Below, in pieces: positions 52,925 through 60,422 of a stretch of 64,000 nt of DNA. The DNA is taken from contig OY734803.1 in NCBI GenBank assembly GCA_963457535.1, forward strand, positions 186,001-250,000. Direction: 5' to 3'. The notes beneath the pieces were generated by a model, which had not been told where the DNA came from, ran no database searches, and was given only the letters and a program-made list of their open reading frames with translations. The position numbers were made by a program, and so were the translations under genes. This DNA is from JAHRAW01 sp028066695 (lineage in GTDB: Bacteria; Pseudomonadota; Gammaproteobacteria; Arenicellales; Poriferihabitantaceae). The stretch's first letter is position 1; each line of letters starts with the position of its first letter.

Positions 52925-54777
52925 AACCAGTTCAGCATCAAAATCATCACGACCAAAAACATCAGCGTCATGATGCTGCCGGCCTTGAGGAAGTCCGAGA
53001 CGCGGTAACCGCCGGGACCGATGATCAGCGCGTTAACCTGGTGCGTCGGAATCAAAAAGGAATTGGAAGTCGCCAGCGCCACGGTCAGCGCGAACACCGC
53101 CGGGTTGGCGCCGATGCTGAGCGCGATGTTGATCGCCAGCGGCACCAGCAGCACGGTCGCGCCGACATTGGACATCAGCAGCGTGAACAAAGTGGCCAGC
53201 ACCGCCAGCGCGGCCTGCAGCACCCAGTTCGGCACGCCGCCGAACAGGCGCAGCGTTTCCTGCGCGATCCACGCGGCCACGCCGGAATTTTCCACGGCCA
53301 TGCCGAGCGGGATCAAACTCGCCAGCAAAAACACGCTCTGCCAGCCGATGGCGCGGTAGGCCTCGTCTATTTTCAGCACGCCGGAAAGAATCATGCCGGC
53401 CGCGCCGACCATCAGCGCCAGCGACAGGCGCATGTCGGTGAACAGCACCAGGCACAGCGTCGCGGCGAAAATGCCGGCCGCGTATTTTAATTTTTCCGGG
53501 CGGCTGTCCACGCGCGGAAAGTCGGTGACCACCGCGAAGTCGTGGCGGTCGGCCGCGATCGGCATCAGTTGCTCCCAGCGAATGTGCACCACCAGCGTGT
53601 CGCCGGACTGCAGGACCATGTCGGCCAGGTCCTGGTCTATGACATCGTCGGCGCGGAACACCGACAGCACCGTGGCGCCGTAACGCTTGCGAAACTCGGC
53701 GTCCTTGATGGTTTTGCCGATCATGGAGGAGTCCGGCATGATGACGATTTCGGCGATGCCGGCGCTCGCGGTGCTGAGCACGTCGGCGAACACATCCAGT
53801 TCGTTTTTGACGCGCAGCGCGTATTGCTCGGCGAATTCCACCACCGCGTCGCGCCGCCCCATGATCGCGATTTCGGCGCCCTCGGCGAATTCAATGTCGC
53901 CGCGCGGCGCGACTATCAATTCCTCGCTGGTGCGCATGGCGACGATCCAGCCGGCGCGCCCGGCCGCGTCCACGTCGGAAAGCGTTTTTCCGATGAGCGG
54001 GCTGGCGCGCGTCATTCGGCATTCATAGACTTCGCCGGCGATGCCGTAGACTTCCTTGAAATATTTCAGCATGCTGCCCGACTCGCCCGGCTTGTGCTTG
54101 ATCACCGGCAGCACCAGCCGCCCGAGAAACACGAAATAGCAGACGCCGATGCAAAGCAGCGCGAGCCCGACCGGCGTCACCGAAAACAAATTGAAAGTCT
54201 CAATGGCGGGAACATCGGACGGCAATGCCGCGTTGGAATTGTCTATCAGGTCATTCAGCAAAATCAGCGGGCTGGAGCCGATCAGCGTCACCGTGCCGCC
54301 GAGAATCGCGCAGAATCCCATCGGCATCAGCAGCCGCGAAATCGCCAAATTGCCCTGGCGCGCGATGCGGTTGACCACCGGCAAAAACAGCGAGGCCGCG
54401 CCGATGTTCTGCATGAAACTGGAAAAACCGCCGACCACCAGCGTGATAATCGCGATGACGCGCCCTTCGGTGTTGCCGCTGAATTTGAGGATTTTCCCCG
54501 CGAGCCGCCCCATCACGCCGGTGCGGTCCAGGCCGGCGCCGATGATCATGACGGCGATGATGGAAATCACCGCGTTGCTGGAATATCCGTTGAACAGATT
54601 GCGCGGGTCGACCAGGCCCGAATACCCCGGAAGAATGCTGCTGAGTCCGATCAGCACCATGATCAAAATGGCGGCGACATCCACGCGCACCACCTCAAAT
54701 GCAAACAGGTAAATCGTGACGGCGAGAATGCACAGTACCCCGATCATTTCGGCGGTCAGATACAGGGTCTCGGGCAC
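52918..54777 (-). CDS. SLC13/DASS-type anion transporter with two TrkA-C domains
   Basis: The 619-aa inner-membrane protein has N- and C-terminal membrane halves (about 10-215 and 420-619; FSSFMQNIGAASLFLPVV, GFCAILGGTVTLIGSSPL, MSNVGATVLLVPLAINIAL, TSNSFLIPTHQVNAL). They flank two cytoplasmic RCK_C/TrkA-C domains (about 240-410). SNxGA and the hairpin TLIGSSP / SNSFLIPTHQ are the DASS substrate and sodium sites. Relatives move sulfate, thiosulfate or dicarboxylates, so the solute is undetermined. Divergent from the acyltransferase gene across an inverted -10 pair. Confidence 0.88.
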   Translation of the reverse strand: MPETLYLTAEMIGVLCILAVTIYLFAFEVVRVDVAAILIMVLIGLSSILPGYSGLVDPRNLFNGYSSNAVISIIAVMIIGAGLDRTGVMGRLAGKILKFSGNTEGRVIAIITLVVGGFSSFMQNIGAASLFLPVVNRIARQGNLAISRLLMPMGFCAILGGTVTLIGSSPLILLNDLIDNSNAALPSDVPAIETFNLFSVTPVGLALLCIGVCYFVFLGRLVLPVIKHKPGESGSMLKYFKEVYGIAGEVYECRMTRASPLIGKTLSDVDAAGRAGWIVAMRTSEELIVAPRGDIEFAEGAEIAIMGRRDAVVEFAEQYALRVKNELDVFADVLSTASAGIAEIVIMPDSSMIGKTIKDAEFRKRYGATVLSVFRADDVIDQDLADMVLQSGDTLVVHIRWEQLMPIAADRHDFAVVTDFPRVDSRPEKLKYAAGIFAATLCLVLFTDMRLSLALMVGAAGMILSGVLKIDEAYRAIGWQSVFLLASLIPLGMAVENSGVAAWIAQETLRLFGGVPNWVLQAALAVLATLFTLLMSNVGATVLLVPLAINIALSIGANPAVFALTVALATSNSFLIPTHQVNALIIGPGGYRVSDFLKAGSIMTLMFLVVMILMLNWFY

Positions 54778-54831
54778 GCGTTTCTCCGAATTGCGGTTAA
54801 GGAAGCCCGATGCGGGGCGCCTTGCGCTCGG

Positions 54832-54863
54832 CTACAATGCCGCCGCGCATACGCGCATTGTAG
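54832..54863. promoter_or_regulatory. Back-to-back -10 boxes forming a 9-bp inverted repeat
   Basis: CTACAATGC (54832-54840) and GCATTGTAG (54855-54863) are perfect inverted copies 14 nt apart. Each contains TACAAT pointing outwards, toward the acyltransferase on the plus strand and the SLC13 transporter on the minus strand, so divergent promoters overlap here. Confidence 0.5.
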
Positions 54864-54869
54864 CACCAA

Positions 54870-55880
54870 TTGGCATGCATGAGAAGCCCCCGCCTCCGAT
54901 ACTCCCCTAGCGTAATGCGCCCCGACCCCAATGCGCCGGGCGCGTTCGGCGCGCCGCCGCCGATGACTATGCGCGCCGCGCTGCGGCGTTTCAACGCGCC
55001 CCGCCACTGGCCGCTGTGGCTGCTGGTCGCGCTGTTGCGCGCGCTCTCGTGGCTGCCCCTGCCGCTGCTGTATGCGCTCGGGCAGGCCCTCGGCGAACTC
55101 GCCTACCATCTGCACCGCCGCCGGCAAAAAATCACGCGGCGCAACCTCTCGGCGTGTTTTCCGCAACTTCCCGATGCCGAAATCCGCCGGCTCGCGCGCC
55201 GCCATTTTCGCGTGCTGGCGGCGGCGGCCCTCGCCACCGGGGTCGGCTGGTGGGCGCGCCCGGCGCGGCTGGCGCGGCTGACGCATTTTCGCGGCGGCGA
55301 CATCCACGCGCGCGCGCGCGCCGCCGGCAATGTCATTCTGCTGGCTCCGCATTTCGCCGGGCTGGAATACGGCGGCATCCGCCTGTCGCTGGACGCGCCG
55401 CTCCTGAGCATGTATCAGCACCACAAAAACCCGCATTTGGACGCGGTCATCGCCGCCGGCCGCGCGCGTTTTGGCGTAGTTTTATACGCGCGCAACGCGC
55501 CGGCAAAATCCATGATTCGCGCGATGCGCGCCGGCCTGCAGTTTTATTACCTGCCCGATCAGGACCCCGGCGACGGCAAGGGGGTGTTTGCGCCGTTCTT
55601 TTCCATTCCCGCCGCCACTTTCGGCGCGCTCGGCCGCCTCGCGCGCCTCGGCGATGCGCGCGTGGTGCCCTGCGCGACCCGCCTGCTGCCGCGCGGCCGC
55701 GGCTACGAAATTATCTTCGCGCCGCCGCTGGAAAATTTCCCAAGCGGCGACGAAGCGCGCGACGCCGCGGCCATGAACCGCGCGATTGAGGAACTGATCG
55801 CGCTGATGCCCGAGCAATACCTGTGGTCGCACCGCCGCTTCAAAACCCGCCCGCCGGGCGAGCCGCCGTTTTATGCGTGA
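54870..55880 (+). CDS. LpxL/HtrB-type lysophospholipid (lipid A) acyltransferase
   Basis: The 336-aa inner-membrane enzyme has a membrane anchor near 48-72 (WPLWLLVALLRALSWLPLPL). The acyltransferase active-site motif is HFAGLE within LLAPHFAGLEYGG (H-x4-E), and YYLPDQDPGDGKGVFAPFF and EQYLWSHRRFKTRP near the end match the LpxL family. It adds a secondary acyl chain to lipid A using acyl-ACP. Start may instead be ATG 54915 (MRPDPNAPG); no ribosome site decides. It indicates a Gram-negative outer membrane. Confidence 0.88.
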   Translation: MACMRSPRLRYSPSVMRPDPNAPGAFGAPPPMTMRAALRRFNAPRHWPLWLLVALLRALSWLPLPLLYALGQALGELAYHLHRRRQKITRRNLSACFPQLPDAEIRRLARRHFRVLAAAALATGVGWWARPARLARLTHFRGGDIHARARAAGNVILLAPHFAGLEYGGIRLSLDAPLLSMYQHHKNPHLDAVIAAGRARFGVVLYARNAPAKSMIRAMRAGLQFYYLPDQDPGDGKGVFAPFFSIPAATFGALGRLARLGDARVVPCATRLLPRGRGYEIIFAPPLENFPSGDEARDAAAMNRAIEELIALMPEQYLWSHRRFKTRPPGEPPFYA

Positions 55881-55999
55881 GCGGCGCGCCAGGGGTGCTG
55901 ACCAGCGGCAAATTCATTGCAATTACCCCTGACAATCTCGCATTTGTGGTGATGCTACAATACCCAGCACATGCCGAATCCGTGTCGCGTGAGAGAAAT

Positions 56000-56611
56000 A
56001 TGCATATGAGCCGCAAAGAAGACATCGTGACCTATGCCCTCTACCAATTGGGTGGGGCAAATGGTGCCGTCCATATTGAAGAGATCGCCGCCGAATGCCA
56101 CAAGATGGCGCAATCGCAGTTTTCGTGGCAACTGGAAAAATATCGGGACTTTCCCGATCTCAAGGCGGTATACTACGCGCTCGATTGCGTCTCGCGGGCA
56201 AAGGGCGGAAGTCTCGTGCAAAAAATTTTGGACCGCAGCAAGGGCGGGCAGCGCTTTCAATTGACTCAAGCAGGCGTTCAGTGGATCAAGAAAAACCACG
56301 AGAACCTTGCAAATGAGTTTAACGTGCCCGAGAACGAGCGAAAAAAAGCACTGAATGAAGTGCAAGATTTTTTGCGCGCATTGAAAGAGCAAGACAGCGC
56401 ATTTAAGCGCTACAAAAAAGACGGCGAAAACATCAAATTGTCGATCTATGAATTGATCGACTTTTTGGGTTGCCCGCTCGAAACCTCCCCGACGATGGTG
56501 CGCAAAAAATTTGAAGAAATGCAAGTGAAGGCCAAATCGGCCGACGATGCTGAAATCGAAAAGTTTCTGGCAGTGGCAGAAACGAAATTTCCTCAAATTC
56601 TGTCTGCATAG
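56000..56611 (+). CDS. Winged-helix-like protein, first gene of the GHKL/methyltransferase cassette
   Basis: The 203-aa protein is not from a family I can name. The N-terminal half reads like a winged helix: HMSRKEDIVTYALYQLGG, then HIEEIAAECHKM, a recognition-like stretch (FPDLKAVYYALDCVSRAKGG) and the wing FQLTQAGVQWIKKN. The rest is helical and charged, with many lysines (FLRALKEQDSAFKRYKKDGE). GAGAG stands about 6 nt before the ATG at 56000; ATG 56006 is an alternative. A TACAAT lies about 25 nt upstream. Base composition is much less GC-rich than the preceding acyltransferase. The next gene starts 5 nt after its stop, so it is co-transcribed. Likely DNA-binding or specificity/regulatory partner; this is inference. 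Confidence 0.75.
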   Translation: MHMSRKEDIVTYALYQLGGANGAVHIEEIAAECHKMAQSQFSWQLEKYRDFPDLKAVYYALDCVSRAKGGSLVQKILDRSKGGQRFQLTQAGVQWIKKNHENLANEFNVPENERKKALNEVQDFLRALKEQDSAFKRYKKDGENIKLSIYELIDFLGCPLETSPTMVRKKFEEMQVKAKSADDAEIEKFLAVAETKFPQILSA

Positions 56612-56616
56612 GCATT

Positions 56617-58854
56617 ATGAAGTCCGACCAGCCCGAAATTTTCGAAATCAAGACAGACCCGCGTTACATCCGGCAAAGTGCATCTTTCGCCATACGGGAT
56701 GTATACGATGCTTTGGTCGAAATCATCACGAATTGTGATGACAGTTATCATCGACTCTACAATGCACGGAAGCGTCAAAAAGATGGCGGCGAAATACTGA
56801 TTTCGGTTGAACAACGCCGAAATAAGCCGTCTCGGGTTACCGTCGCTGACAAGGCCGAGGGCTTAACGCGCGCGGCTATGAACACTAAGTTTGGCACTCG
56901 AGGCAAGCGCACCAGTGAAAAAGGCGACCGAGGGTTTATGGCCCGCGGCATAAAAGATTGTGCCGCACTTGGCCCCGTCACTGTGGAATCCATTGTGGAC
57001 GGGAAGTATTGCAAGTGCGTGCTCAGCAATGTCAATCGCCTCGAACTGCATCACGAAATTCCGGCAGATCACAACTTGCGAAAAAAACTTGGCATCAACA
57101 AAAATAACGGCACTGTCGTTACTCTGGAATGCAATCGGGTCCCGCAAGCGGCAACACTGGAAAAACATTTGTCCATGCATTATGCGCTCCGCGATATTTT
57201 GGCGGAAGCATCAAGTACTCGAGTCCGAGTGCGCATGAGGGATGGTTCATTAAAGACTGTGCAGTCGTCAAAAGCGCTGTATTCAGGGCCGCCTGATTAC
57301 AACAAGGACTTCCACCTCGATGGATATCCGGACTTTCCGTGCGACCTCAAAATCTGGAAACATGACAAAGTGTTGAAAGACACTGATCAGCGTTTGCGGG
57401 AATCCGGCATTCTCGTGAAAGGGGCGCGCGCAATCTATCAGTGCTCTCTTTTCCGTTATGAGAGCGACGCCAAGCACTATGCTGGCCGCCTGGTTTGTCC
57501 GCAGATCGAGCGATTTCTTGAAAAATTCGATACCGGCGAGGAAAAGATTTTCCTCATCGATCCTGCGCGCCAGCAAGGATTAAATCGCGACCATCCGTTT
57601 GCCAAAAAACTGACTGAAAAATTGGATGCCGTACTTCGCGACCTCGTGGAGAAAGACAAAGCGGAAAAAAACAAGAAGGCGGGAAGCATCGCGAATGAAG
57701 AAATGGGAAAGTGCCTTAGCAAGTTGGCACAAGCCGCGGACAAACTCTGGAAAGAAGCGTTCGATGATGAGGATGAACTGTCCGGTTCTGAGGGAGGCGC
57801 CATTGATATGGCACAAGATGTAGGACCGTATATTCTTCCGCCACGATTTAGGATCAAAATCGGCGAAGAGCGCGAACTCACTGTGTATGTCAAGGAGTCA
57901 GACTACAGCAAAAATCGCAAGGTTCGTGTCGAGAGTAGCGACACAAGAGTTTTGCAAGTGGTCAAGCAATTTGACCGCAATGAGAAGTTGCGCCCCCACT
58001 TGAAGAAAGACGGGGTTTACTACGGTAGCATACGTATCGCTGCTCGCAGCATCGGTAGTTCGACGATTACCGTGCATACGAGCAAGGCCGCATCTGCGAC
58101 CGCTACCGGAGAGGTTGTGCATGGTGAATCAGCGGACATTCATGATTTTCCGAAAGGTGTTTCACTTGAGTTTGAGCGAAAAAACTACCGTGTGCACGAA
58201 AGAAAAACAAAGATGCTCAAAATTTTTGTCAAAAAGCCGAAACGGCAAGGCTCGTCACGCGTTGTCAATGTCAACTCGAACAAACCAGACTTCGTAGAAG
58301 TTTTGGGAAACCGCAACTTCAAGCCGGACTATGCTGCCGGCCAATCAGGAGAGGTTGAAGTGCGTGTCGAAGGCCGAAAACTCACCGACTTGAACCGACC
58401 GGCAACTGTGACCGCAAAAATGGGTACTGAAACTGCCAAGGCAACGGTAACGGTCATCGAAAAAAAGAACTCGTCCGGGAAGTTTGATTTTAAACTTACC
58501 GCAGAGAGTCTCGGACCTTACCGTGCCCGCTGGGGTGAGCTCGACGAAAAGAAAAAGTCGAATCCGAACTTGCTGAAAATTTCAGCAGTACACCCTTCAA
58601 TCCAACAGTATTTTGGTGCGGAAGAGGACAACTTTCCCGGGCAAACCAGTCCCGAAGCGCGTGCAGTGATTGCAGAACTGGTCGCGGAAAACCTTTGCAT
58701 TAAAATTTTGCAAGAGGAGATGAAGCAACGGCCGGGCGGCTTCAAATTTGAGGGGCAACAGCCGAGCGAAGTGCTGAGCAAAATTGTGGACAATTTGCAG
58801 AAGAAGGTCCATGACTTTTCAGTTAAAGCGCACAAAATCATGACCAGTGGGTAA
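56617..58854 (+). CDS. GHKL (Hsp90/MutL/MORC-like) ATPase with beta-sandwich middle domains
   Basis: The 745-aa protein starts with a GHKL ATP-binding domain: N-box DALVEIITNCDDSY (E35, N39, D42), G1-like box VADKAEGLTRAA (D78, G82) and a lid GTRGKRTSEKGDRGFMARGIKD (93-114). An S5-like transducer region follows to about 400. Residues about 410-600 look like two beta-sandwich, Ig/BIG-like domains (ELTVYVKESDYSKNRKVRVE; RVVNVNSNKPDFVEVLG), and the last 120 are helical. No nuclease motif is seen. MORC- and MutL-like GHKL ATPases are known from predicted restriction-modification operons. It overlaps the methyltransferase by 8 nt. Codon use is unlike that of the core genes. Confidence 0.8.
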   Translation: MKSDQPEIFEIKTDPRYIRQSASFAIRDVYDALVEIITNCDDSYHRLYNARKRQKDGGEILISVEQRRNKPSRVTVADKAEGLTRAAMNTKFGTRGKRTSEKGDRGFMARGIKDCAALGPVTVESIVDGKYCKCVLSNVNRLELHHEIPADHNLRKKLGINKNNGTVVTLECNRVPQAATLEKHLSMHYALRDILAEASSTRVRVRMRDGSLKTVQSSKALYSGPPDYNKDFHLDGYPDFPCDLKIWKHDKVLKDTDQRLRESGILVKGARAIYQCSLFRYESDAKHYAGRLVCPQIERFLEKFDTGEEKIFLIDPARQQGLNRDHPFAKKLTEKLDAVLRDLVEKDKAEKNKKAGSIANEEMGKCLSKLAQAADKLWKEAFDDEDELSGSEGGAIDMAQDVGPYILPPRFRIKIGEERELTVYVKESDYSKNRKVRVESSDTRVLQVVKQFDRNEKLRPHLKKDGVYYGSIRIAARSIGSSTITVHTSKAASATATGEVVHGESADIHDFPKGVSLEFERKNYRVHERKTKMLKIFVKKPKRQGSSRVVNVNSNKPDFVEVLGNRNFKPDYAAGQSGEVEVRVEGRKLTDLNRPATVTAKMGTETAKATVTVIEKKNSSGKFDFKLTAESLGPYRARWGELDEKKKSNPNLLKISAVHPSIQQYFGAEEDNFPGQTSPEARAVIAELVAENLCIKILQEEMKQRPGGFKFEGQQPSEVLSKIVDNLQKKVHDFSVKAHKIMTSG

Positions 58855-59941
58855 TCCCCTGAATAGCCGCTGGGCGCGCCTCGGCCCGTATCAGGCTACT
58901 TTCCCCTTGGATTTTGCCGCCGAGGCCATAGAGGAGCACACGCCCCGTGCGGGTCGGGTGCTCGACCCGTTCGCCGGCCGTGGCACATCAATCTACGCTG
59001 CGGCAGCGCTTGGACGCGAAGCCATTGGGGTTGAGATCCACCCGGTCGCTTGGATTTATGGAGAAACCAAACTGCACCCGGCGTCGCGCAATAGCGTTCT
59101 GCGGCGCCTTGCGGAAATTTCAAGCGCAGCAGGCACTTATCAAAGAAAAATCAAGGATCTTCCCGAGTTTTTCCGGGTGTGCTTTTGCGACGATGTCCTT
59201 AATTTTTTGTTCGCCGTCAAGGAGCATCTCAACTGGCGAGGGAAGCGTGTCGACCGCACGCTGATGGCGTTTGTCCTAAACGACCTGCACAACAATATCG
59301 GGCAAGGTCTTTCCAATCAAATGAAGCAGACTCTTGCCATGTCACCTGAGTACTCATTGCGGTGGTGGCGCAAAAATGGGCGTGACAACCCGCCACGCGT
59401 CGATCCGCAAACCATGTTGCGCAAAAAAATCGAGTGGCGTTATGCCAAAGGAGTTCCCGAGTTCCAGGCGCGCGGAAAAATTTTCCACGCGGACAGCGAA
59501 AAGAAACTCGGGTCAATCAAAAATCAGATGCATCAAAAGCAAAAATTTTCTTTGCTTTTGACTTCTCCCCCCTACTGGTCGGTAGTTAACTACCACTCCG
59601 CCCAGTGGCTGCGGCTTTGGGTCCTCGGCGGCGATCCTGCCCCGAAATACGCCAACAAAAAGAACCGCGATCGATTTCTCTCAAAAGAAAAATACAAAAA
59701 TCTTCTGCTGAGTGTTTTTTCCCAATGCGCGGATTTAATGAAACCGAACGCGGTGGTTTGCGTTCGCACCGACGCTCGTGAATTTACTTTGGGGTGCACA
59801 CGAAAAGTGTTGCAGGAGTGTTTTCCCAATCACCGTCAAAAAGCAAAAAATACGAAGTCGCCCAGTTTGCAAAGTGCAGTATACAAAAATGCGCCGGAAA
59901 TTCGTCTTGGAGAAACGGATATTGTCTTGACCCGCAATTAA
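58847..59941 (+). CDS. DNA methyltransferase (amino-methylating, SPPY type)
   Basis: The 364-aa protein begins with a GTG overlapping the ATPase stop by 8 nt. SAM-binding motif I is VLDPFAGRGTSIYAA (39-52), motif II acidic residue E63 in AIGVEIHPVAW, and the catalytic motif IV is LLLTSPPYWSVVNYHS (239-244 = TSPPYW), a form common in N4-cytosine and some N6-adenine enzymes. The order is I, an inserted recognition region of about 170 residues, then IV, so an alpha-like arrangement. GPYQATFPLDFAAEAIEEHT before motif I resembles other DNA methylases (YPAKFxP). Its specificity is unknown. It is the last gene in the cassette and converges with tadA. Confidence 0.85.
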   Translation: MGNPLNSRWARLGPYQATFPLDFAAEAIEEHTPRAGRVLDPFAGRGTSIYAAAALGREAIGVEIHPVAWIYGETKLHPASRNSVLRRLAEISSAAGTYQRKIKDLPEFFRVCFCDDVLNFLFAVKEHLNWRGKRVDRTLMAFVLNDLHNNIGQGLSNQMKQTLAMSPEYSLRWWRKNGRDNPPRVDPQTMLRKKIEWRYAKGVPEFQARGKIFHADSEKKLGSIKNQMHQKQKFSLLLTSPPYWSVVNYHSAQWLRLWVLGGDPAPKYANKKNRDRFLSKEKYKNLLLSVFSQCADLMKPNAVVCVRTDAREFTLGCTRKVLQECFPNHRQKAKNTKSPSLQSAVYKNAPEIRLGETDIVLTRN

Positions 59942-59946
59942 TCTGC

Positions 59947-59968
59947 GGGCGGTGTGCTTTATCCGCCC
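59947..59968. terminator. Hairpin between methyltransferase and tadA
   Basis: GGGCGG and CCGCCC pair across a 10-nt loop in the 28-nt gap between the convergent genes. There is no T-run, so intrinsic termination is uncertain. Confidence 0.3.
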
Positions 59969-59969
59969 C

Positions 59970-60422
59970 CTACCCCCGCCTCTCCGCAAAAAACTCGGCC
60001 AGCAATTCGCGCGCGCGCGCTTCTTCCACGCCGGCGGTGACTTTGCAGTGGTGATTGACGAACGGCGCGTCGGTCAGGTCCAGCGCGCCGCCGGCGGCGC
60101 CGTATTTGGGGTCGCGGGCGGCGAATATCAGATGCGCGATGCGCGCGTGCAACAGCGCGCCGGCGCACATTACGCACGGCTCCAGAGTCGCATACAGCGC
60201 GGCGCCGGGCAGGCGGTGGTTGCCGGCGCGCGCGGCCGCGTCGCGCAGCGCGAGGATTTCGGCGTGCCCGCTCGGGTCGCGCAGCGCGATGCTGCGGTTG
60301 TAGCCGCGCCCGATAATTTCGCCGTCGCGCGCGACCACCGCGCCGACCGGCACTTCGCCTTCGTCGCGCGCGCGCGCCGCCAACTCCAGCGCATGCGCCA
60401 TCATTTCGCGGTCGTCGCTCAT
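59970..60422 (-). CDS. tadA: tRNA-specific adenosine deaminase
   Basis: The 150-aa zinc deaminase makes inosine at the wobble position (34) of tRNA-Arg(ACG). Zinc ligands and catalytic Glu: SGHAEILALRDAA (H-A-E), and LEPCVMCAGALLHARI (P-C-x2-C). The ATG at 60422 overlaps the guaA stop (ATGA); an ATG two codons upstream (60428) is also in frame. The order guaB-guaA-tadA is common in gammaproteobacteria. Confidence 0.95.
   Translation of the reverse strand: MSDDREMMAHALELAARARDEGEVPVGAVVARDGEIIGRGYNRSIALRDPSGHAEILALRDAAARAGNHRLPGAALYATLEPCVMCAGALLHARIAHLIFAARDPKYGAAGGALDLTDAPFVNHHCKVTAGVEEARARELLAEFFAERRG

Noticed and set aside
53542..54882. Plus-strand 446-codon frame over the SLC13 transporter
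   Set aside because: Histidine-, glutamine- and aspartate-rich antisense translation of a clear membrane protein gene.
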